DNA from: Nocardia aurantiaca
Lineage (GTDB): Bacteria > Actinomycetota > Actinomycetes > Mycobacteriales > Mycobacteriaceae
Assembly: GCF_009708175.1 (NCBI RefSeq)
Contig: NZ_WMBB01000007.1
Location: 310,001-374,000 of the forward strand
DNA: 64,000 nucleotides
Reading direction: 5' to 3'
Made by a program: the position numbers and the translations under genes. The number at the start of each line of letters is the position of its first letter. The first letter of the stretch is position 1. Positions 60,106-64,000 of this stretch are shown piece after piece. The notes beneath the pieces are model-generated. The model was not told the origin of the DNA and searched no databases. It worked only from the letters and a program-made list of their open reading frames with translations.

Positions 60106-60506
60106 TGGCAGGTCTTGGTGAACTCGAGAAAGCGGTCATGGACCAGTTATGGTCGGCCGACGAACCACAAACGGTCCGGCAGGTCCATGAAGCCCTCGCT
60201 GAGCGTCGCGAACTCGCGTACACCACGGTGATGACCGTTCTGCAGCGCTTGGCGAAGAAGAATCTGGTGGTCCAGCAGCGCGACGACCGCGCGCACCGCT
60301 ACGCGCCCGTGCATACCCGCGACGAACTCGTCGCCAGCCTCATGGTGGACGCGCTGCAACAGGCCGACGAAGTCGGCAGCCGCCGTGCCGCGCTGGTGCA
60401 CTTCGTCGAACAGGTCGGTGCGGACGAGGCTGCCGCCTTGCGCGACGCACTCGCTAAGCTCGAAGCCACCGAGGCGACACGCAAGGCCGACAAAAAGTCC
60501 GAATAG
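60105..60506 (+). CDS. blaI: BlaI/MecI/CopY-family repressor
   Basis: 133-residue winged-helix repressor: LGELEKAVMDQLWSADEPQTVRQVHEALAERRELAYTTVMTVLQRLAKKNLVVQQRDDRAHRYAPVHTRDE, then a helical dimer domain. It represses its own operon and, in mycobacteria, beta-lactam-induced genes and the ATP synthase operon. Followed 44 bases downstream by an M56 peptidase, the usual blaI-blaR pair. Confidence 0.93.
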   Translation: MAGLGELEKAVMDQLWSADEPQTVRQVHEALAERRELAYTTVMTVLQRLAKKNLVVQQRDDRAHRYAPVHTRDELVASLMVDALQQADEVGSRRAALVHFVEQVGADEAAALRDALAKLEATEATRKADKKSE

Positions 60507-60549
60507 CTGTAGCCTCGGCCCGAGCCCCACAACGCAGTGAGCTGAGGAC

Positions 60550-61491
60550 ATGGACTGGACAGCGCCGGTTTTCGCCGGTCTCGCCCTGTTATTGGCGGGA
60601 CCGGTGCCAGCGCTGCTCAGCCGGGCCACGTGGCCCTATCGCAGTCCCCGTGCGGCACTCGTGCTGTGGCAGGCCATCGCGCTGGCCGCGGTGTTGAGCG
60701 CCTTCGGCTCCGGCCTCGCCATCGCCTCGCGGCTGCTCGTCCCGGGCGACGACGGCCGCCCGACCACCACCCCCAGCAAGGAAATCGACGCGCTCGGCCT
60801 GCCGCTGTGGCTGGCCCTCGTTCTGGTGTTCGCGCTCACCCTGCTCGTCGGGGCGCGGCTGATCTGGTCGGTGATCCGCGTCGGCATCCACACCCGTCGT
60901 CGCCGCGCTCGCCACCGCATGCTCGTCGACCTGCTGGATCAGTCCAGCGTGCGACGCAAATCGGCGGATATCCGAGTGCTGGCCGCCGCCGAGCCCATCG
61001 CCTACTGCCTGCCCGGCCTGCGCCGGCGCGTGGTCCTCAGTCAGGGCACCGTCACCAACCTGTCCGACACCGAGCTGACCGCTATTGTCAGCCATGAGCG
61101 CTCCCACCTGCGCGCCCGCCATGACCTGGTGCTCGAGGCCTTCACCGCCGCGCACGAAGCCTTCCCCCGCGTGGTCCGCTCCAAGTCCGCCCTGGACTCG
61201 GTGAAGCTGCTCATCGAACTCCTCGCCGACGACTCCGCGGTCAAGGTCACCGGCCCTACTCCCCTGGCCCGCGCCCTCGTGGCCTGCTCCAATTCCCCTG
61301 CCCCGCAGGGCGCCATGGCAGTCGGCGGTCCCACGACCCTGATCCGCATCCAGCGCCTGGCGGGCCCCATCGGTGATCTCCGCATCGCGGTCGCCGCCTA
61401 TCTGGCCGCCGCCGCCATCCTCGTCGTCCCGACCCTCGCCGTCGCGATCCCCTGGCTGGTCGAGCTCAGCCGCCTGGTCAGCCGTGCCTGA
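60550..61491 (+). CDS. M56-family membrane metallopeptidase (BlaR-like, no sensor domain)
   Basis: 313 residues. Three to four membrane segments (APVFAGLALLLAGPVPALLS, AALVLWQAIALAAVLSAFGSGLAIAS, LPLWLALVLVFALTLLVGARLIW, and a C-terminal LRIAVAAYLAAAAILVVPTLAVAIPWLV) surround a zinc peptidase with HERSH (near 186-190, the HExxH motif) and a further Glu in LIELLADDSAV. The penicillin-binding sensor of BlaR1 is missing, as in M. tuberculosis Rv1845c. It is thought to cleave BlaI on cell-wall stress. Confidence 0.92.
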   Translation: MDWTAPVFAGLALLLAGPVPALLSRATWPYRSPRAALVLWQAIALAAVLSAFGSGLAIASRLLVPGDDGRPTTTPSKEIDALGLPLWLALVLVFALTLLVGARLIWSVIRVGIHTRRRRARHRMLVDLLDQSSVRRKSADIRVLAAAEPIAYCLPGLRRRVVLSQGTVTNLSDTELTAIVSHERSHLRARHDLVLEAFTAAHEAFPRVVRSKSALDSVKLLIELLADDSAVKVTGPTPLARALVACSNSPAPQGAMAVGGPTTLIRIQRLAGPIGDLRIAVAAYLAAAAILVVPTLAVAIPWLVELSRLVSRA

Positions 61492-63262
61492 TCCCCATCT
61501 ACCCGCCCCCGAATCCGGCTCGGGCGCGCCGCGATCCGCCATGCCCGCAGCCGGAATCGACCGGGGCGAACCAACCGCCCCACCGCGCGCGAACAGCGAT
61601 GAGTCGCTGATCCCCGCATCCGTCCCAGCCCAGGAGGCCACCATCGACATCGACTCGTCGCCCGCAACCGAGGCCGTGCCCACCGACCCGGCGACCGCGG
61701 CCGACCGCCGGGTCGGCGGCCGGGACCAATGCGGCACTGCTGGGCCCATGGGCGCGGCGGACGGCGAGGCGAGCGCGGCGGAGGCGAGCGAGCCGGAGCG
61801 CCGCGGCACCAAGGCGGGGTCCCGCCATGGCCAGGTCACGACAACCGCATCGCCGCGGGCCGCCGCGGGCGGTGAGGCGCGATTCGCGGATCTGGGGCTG
61901 CCTCCGGTGCTGGTGCAGGCGCTGCGGCGCGGGGGGATCGACAGGCCGTTTCCTATTCAGGCGGCCGTGATTCCGGACATTCTGGCCGGGCGTGATGTAT
62001 TGGGCCGGGCGGCAACGGGTTCGGGTAAGACCCTGGCGTTCGGGCTGCCGTTGCTGGTGCGGCTGTTCGGTGCGCCGAGTTCGCCGCGACGGCCGCGCGG
62101 GTTGATTCTCGCGCCGACGCGGGAGCTGGCGATTCAGATCGAGACGGCGCTGGACGAACCCGCGCGGTCGCTGGGGTTGCGGTTGGCCACGGCGGTCGGT
62201 GGGTTGCCGATCAAGAAGCAGGAGGAGCGGCTGGCGCGCGGAGTGGATGTGGTCATCGCGACGCCCGGGCGATTGACCGATCTGCTCGGGCGCAAAGCGG
62301 TGCAGCTGGGCGATATCCGGGTCGTCGCAGTCGACGAGGCCGATCACATGGCCGAGCTGGGATTCCTGCCGCAGCTCACGGCGCTGCTCAACAAGGTTCC
62401 GGGCGAGGCGCAGCAGCTGCTGTTCTCGGCGACCCTCGACGAGACGGTCGACGGGCTGGTGCAGCGGTACCTGCGGGAACCGGCCACGCACGCGATCGGC
62501 GCGGGTCCGGCGGTCGCATCGATCGCGACTTCGCCGGGCCGGGCCGATACTGCTGCGGCAGGCGAGGATTCGACCGAGGAGCTGGGGAGCGTCGCGGCCG
62601 GACCCAATATCGCGCATTTCGCCCTGCATGTCCGGCGGGCCGACAAGCGGGCGGTGGTGAGTGAGATCGCCGCGCGGCCAGGCCGGACACTGCTGTTCGT
62701 GCGGACCCAGCACGGAGCGGACAAGCTGGCCCGCAAGCTACGGGAGATCGGCGTCGGCGCGGTCGCGCTGCACGGCGGGAAGGCGCAGAATCAGCGCTCG
62801 CGCACGCTGGCCGCTTTCGCGGACGGCACCGCGCCGGTCCTGGTCGCCACCGATGTCGCCGCGCGCGGACTGCACATCGATGACGTCTCGCTGGTCGTGC
62901 ACGTCGATCCGCCCGCCGACCCGAAGGACTACCTGCACCGCACCGGCCGCACCGCCCGCGCGGGCGCCTCCGGCACGGTGGTCACGATCGTCACCCCGGA
63001 CGACCGCGACGAGGCCGCCCAGCTGGCCCGCCGCGCCGCCGTCACCCTCACCGATGTCGAGGTTCGTCCGGGCGACCGTAGGCTCGCCGAGATCACCGGC
63101 GCGCGCCGCCCCTCCGGCCGTCCGCTGCTCGAGCCGTCGACTTCCGCTGTCCCCCAACCCGATTCAAGCGAACGATCGCGATTCCGGCCCCGTCCCAAGG
63201 GGGAGAGCCGACCGCACAACAAGAAGCGCAAGCCGGGCGCGGCCCGCCGTTCGTCACGCTGA
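61484..63262 (+). CDS. DEAD-box RNA helicase (RhlE-like)
   Basis: 592 residues from a GTG that overlaps the M56 stop by 8 bases; an ATG at 61541 is the alternative. Residues about 1-130 are low-complexity Ala/Pro/Glu-rich. The helicase core follows: Q motif FADLGLPPVLVQALRRGGIDRPFPIQAAVIP, ATGSGKTLAFGLPLL, APTRELAIQI, ATPGRLTDLLG, VDEADHMAELGF, SAT, and in the second domain VATDVAARGLHIDDV and HRTGRTARAG. The basic C terminus (RFRPRPKGESRPHNKKRKPGAARRSSR) binds RNA. Likely role in RNA turnover, ribosome assembly or cold adaptation. Confidence 0.93.
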   Translation: MPDPHLPAPESGSGAPRSAMPAAGIDRGEPTAPPRANSDESLIPASVPAQEATIDIDSSPATEAVPTDPATAADRRVGGRDQCGTAGPMGAADGEASAAEASEPERRGTKAGSRHGQVTTTASPRAAAGGEARFADLGLPPVLVQALRRGGIDRPFPIQAAVIPDILAGRDVLGRAATGSGKTLAFGLPLLVRLFGAPSSPRRPRGLILAPTRELAIQIETALDEPARSLGLRLATAVGGLPIKKQEERLARGVDVVIATPGRLTDLLGRKAVQLGDIRVVAVDEADHMAELGFLPQLTALLNKVPGEAQQLLFSATLDETVDGLVQRYLREPATHAIGAGPAVASIATSPGRADTAAAGEDSTEELGSVAAGPNIAHFALHVRRADKRAVVSEIAARPGRTLLFVRTQHGADKLARKLREIGVGAVALHGGKAQNQRSRTLAAFADGTAPVLVATDVAARGLHIDDVSLVVHVDPPADPKDYLHRTGRTARAGASGTVVTIVTPDDRDEAAQLARRAAVTLTDVEVRPGDRRLAEITGARRPSGRPLLEPSTSAVPQPDSSERSRFRPRPKGESRPHNKKRKPGAARRSSR

Positions 63263-63496
63263 CGCCGACACGTTTGGATGTTCCTACGACACGCGCGCGA
63301 AATCGACCAGGATTTCCGGCAAATCGGACGAGATTGAGATGACTCCGAGCCTGAAAATAGTCGCAGCAATCTCATAGCAAACATGGATTCCATGGCTCCG
63401 GCGACGGTTGATTCCGCCGCGGGGTCGGCGGGCAGTGTCCGGTCCATTCCCCGCAGGGAATCGCGAACGCACCATCGGAGCGCGAGCATCGAGACC

Positions 63497-63880
63497 ATGA
63501 CCGAGCCAAAGAACCTGCGCTACACCGTGATCGAATCCACCGCCGACGGCGGGTCGGTATTCGCCGATGCCGAAATCCCTTTGGCGGATCGGACTCTGGC
63601 GGTCGGCGTACCCGCCATGGCGGTCGGCGGCATGCCATCGGCCACGGGCGTTTCCTACCTGCGCAGCGCAGGCTTCGACAGCGAGCCGCATCCCGCCCCG
63701 GCCCGGCAGTGGGTGGTCATGCTGCGCGGCGCGATCGAGGTGATCACCTCCGACGGCAAGCGTCGCCGGTTCGCACCCGGGGATCTGGTGCTGGCCGCCG
63801 ACACCGAGGGCCGTGGCCACACAACCGTCGCGGTGGGCGAACCGCCCTTCGAGGCCCTGTTCATTCCCACCGCGTCCTGA
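63497..63880 (+). CDS. Cupin-domain protein
   Basis: 127 residues. The cupin fold is shown by GFDSEPHPAPARQWVVMLRGAIEVITSDGKRRRFAPGDLVLAADTEGRGHTTVAVGEPPFEALFIP: a His at the motif 1 position, G-x-[IL]-E, F-x-P-G-D and a second H. It is a small binding or isomerase-like protein; ligand unknown. ATG at 63497 gives the domain a normal start; the frame is open to 63383 but that part is Ala/Ser-rich and unlike a cupin. The 234 bases between the helicase and this gene hold no other gene. Confidence 0.82.
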   Translation: MTEPKNLRYTVIESTADGGSVFADAEIPLADRTLAVGVPAMAVGGMPSATGVSYLRSAGFDSEPHPAPARQWVVMLRGAIEVITSDGKRRRFAPGDLVLAADTEGRGHTTVAVGEPPFEALFIPTAS

Positions 63881-63888
63881 AACCCGGC

Positions 63889-64000
63889 TCAGACCAGATC
63901 GGCGTTGCCGTCGATGACCTTCAACTTGTATTCGAAACGGTCGATGCGCCAACCCTTCTCGGTGCGCCGCACACCCAGTACATAGCTCCCGACGAACCAC
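63889..64000 (-). CDS. SnoaL-like (NTF2-fold) protein, C-terminal part
   Basis: The minus-strand frame entering at the right edge reads WFVGSYVLGVRRTEKGWRIDRFEYKLKVIDGNADLV and stops at 63891-63889. The pattern G-x-Y-x-x-x-x-R-R-T-x-x-G-W-R-I is the closing sheet of SnoaL-like proteins. Only about 37 codons lie in the window; the rest is beyond base 64000. Convergent with the cupin gene, 8 bases apart. Confidence 0.7.
   Translation of the reverse strand, partial: WFVGSYVLGVRRTEKGWRIDRFEYKLKVIDGNADLV

Noticed and set aside
1..64000. CRISPR array, rRNA, complete tRNA or replication origin
   Set aside because: No regularly spaced repeats, no rRNA-like stretches, no complete tRNA cloverleaf and no DnaA-box cluster were seen by eye.

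Overview
The window is GC-rich, densely coded chromosomal DNA of a high-GC actinobacterium. The gene families point to the Mycobacteriales, most likely Nocardia or a close relative: a RecBCD set, type II NADH dehydrogenase, an LpqN/LpqT-type lipoprotein, a BlaI/M56 pair, IdeR-type iron boxes, EthA/MymA-like Baeyer-Villiger monooxygenase, SARP regulator and nickel urease with UreDFG. No complete tRNA, rRNA, CRISPR array or intact mobile element is visible. The genus is an inference from gene content.

Layout. 1-17.5 kb is an accessory, partly decayed region. It holds a 5'-truncated esterase, an FAD monooxygenase, a patatin, a lipoprotein, a secreted lipase, a PF20091-type hydrolase, an EamA transporter and a two-gene membrane/secreted pair. 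Between them lie remnants of IS110 and ISL3 transposases, a recombinase tail, tRNA 3'-end fragments and three copies of a short hairpin repeat. From 11.3 to 16.9 kb come a succinic-semialdehyde-dehydrogenase-like/SDR operon with divergent TetR and tandem operators, a cupin, and a secreted lipase divergent from a second TetR with a perfect 20-bp palindrome. 17.5-19.9 kb holds a Baeyer-Villiger monooxygenase and an alpha/beta hydrolase without its catalytic serine. 20-29 kb is recC-recB-recD on the minus strand. 29-32 kb holds a penicillin-recognising-type serine hydrolase and ndh.

32-48 kb is dominated by a dispersed urease locus, all on the minus strand and in the usual order: ureA-ureB-ureC (47.8-45.5 kb), ureF (37.3 kb), then ureG-ureD (35.2-33.9 kb). 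The blocks are separated by about 9.4 kb of unrelated genes: oxidoreductases, an MFS pump with TetR, a PadR regulator, a YchJ protein, an O-methyltransferase, SnoaL-like proteins and an XRE regulator.

48-64 kb holds an apparently iron-regulated PaaI thioesterase, a LuxR regulator, an amidase, a SARP regulator, an LpqN-type lipoprotein coupled to a tiny membrane protein, and an iron-siderophore ABC importer (two FecCD permeases and an ATPase, no binding protein) divergent from an FhuF-like protein across an IdeR-like box. It ends with BlaI/M56, a DEAD-box helicase, a cupin and a partial SnoaL-like gene. Most regulators sit divergently beside their likely targets, and several operator palindromes can be read directly.
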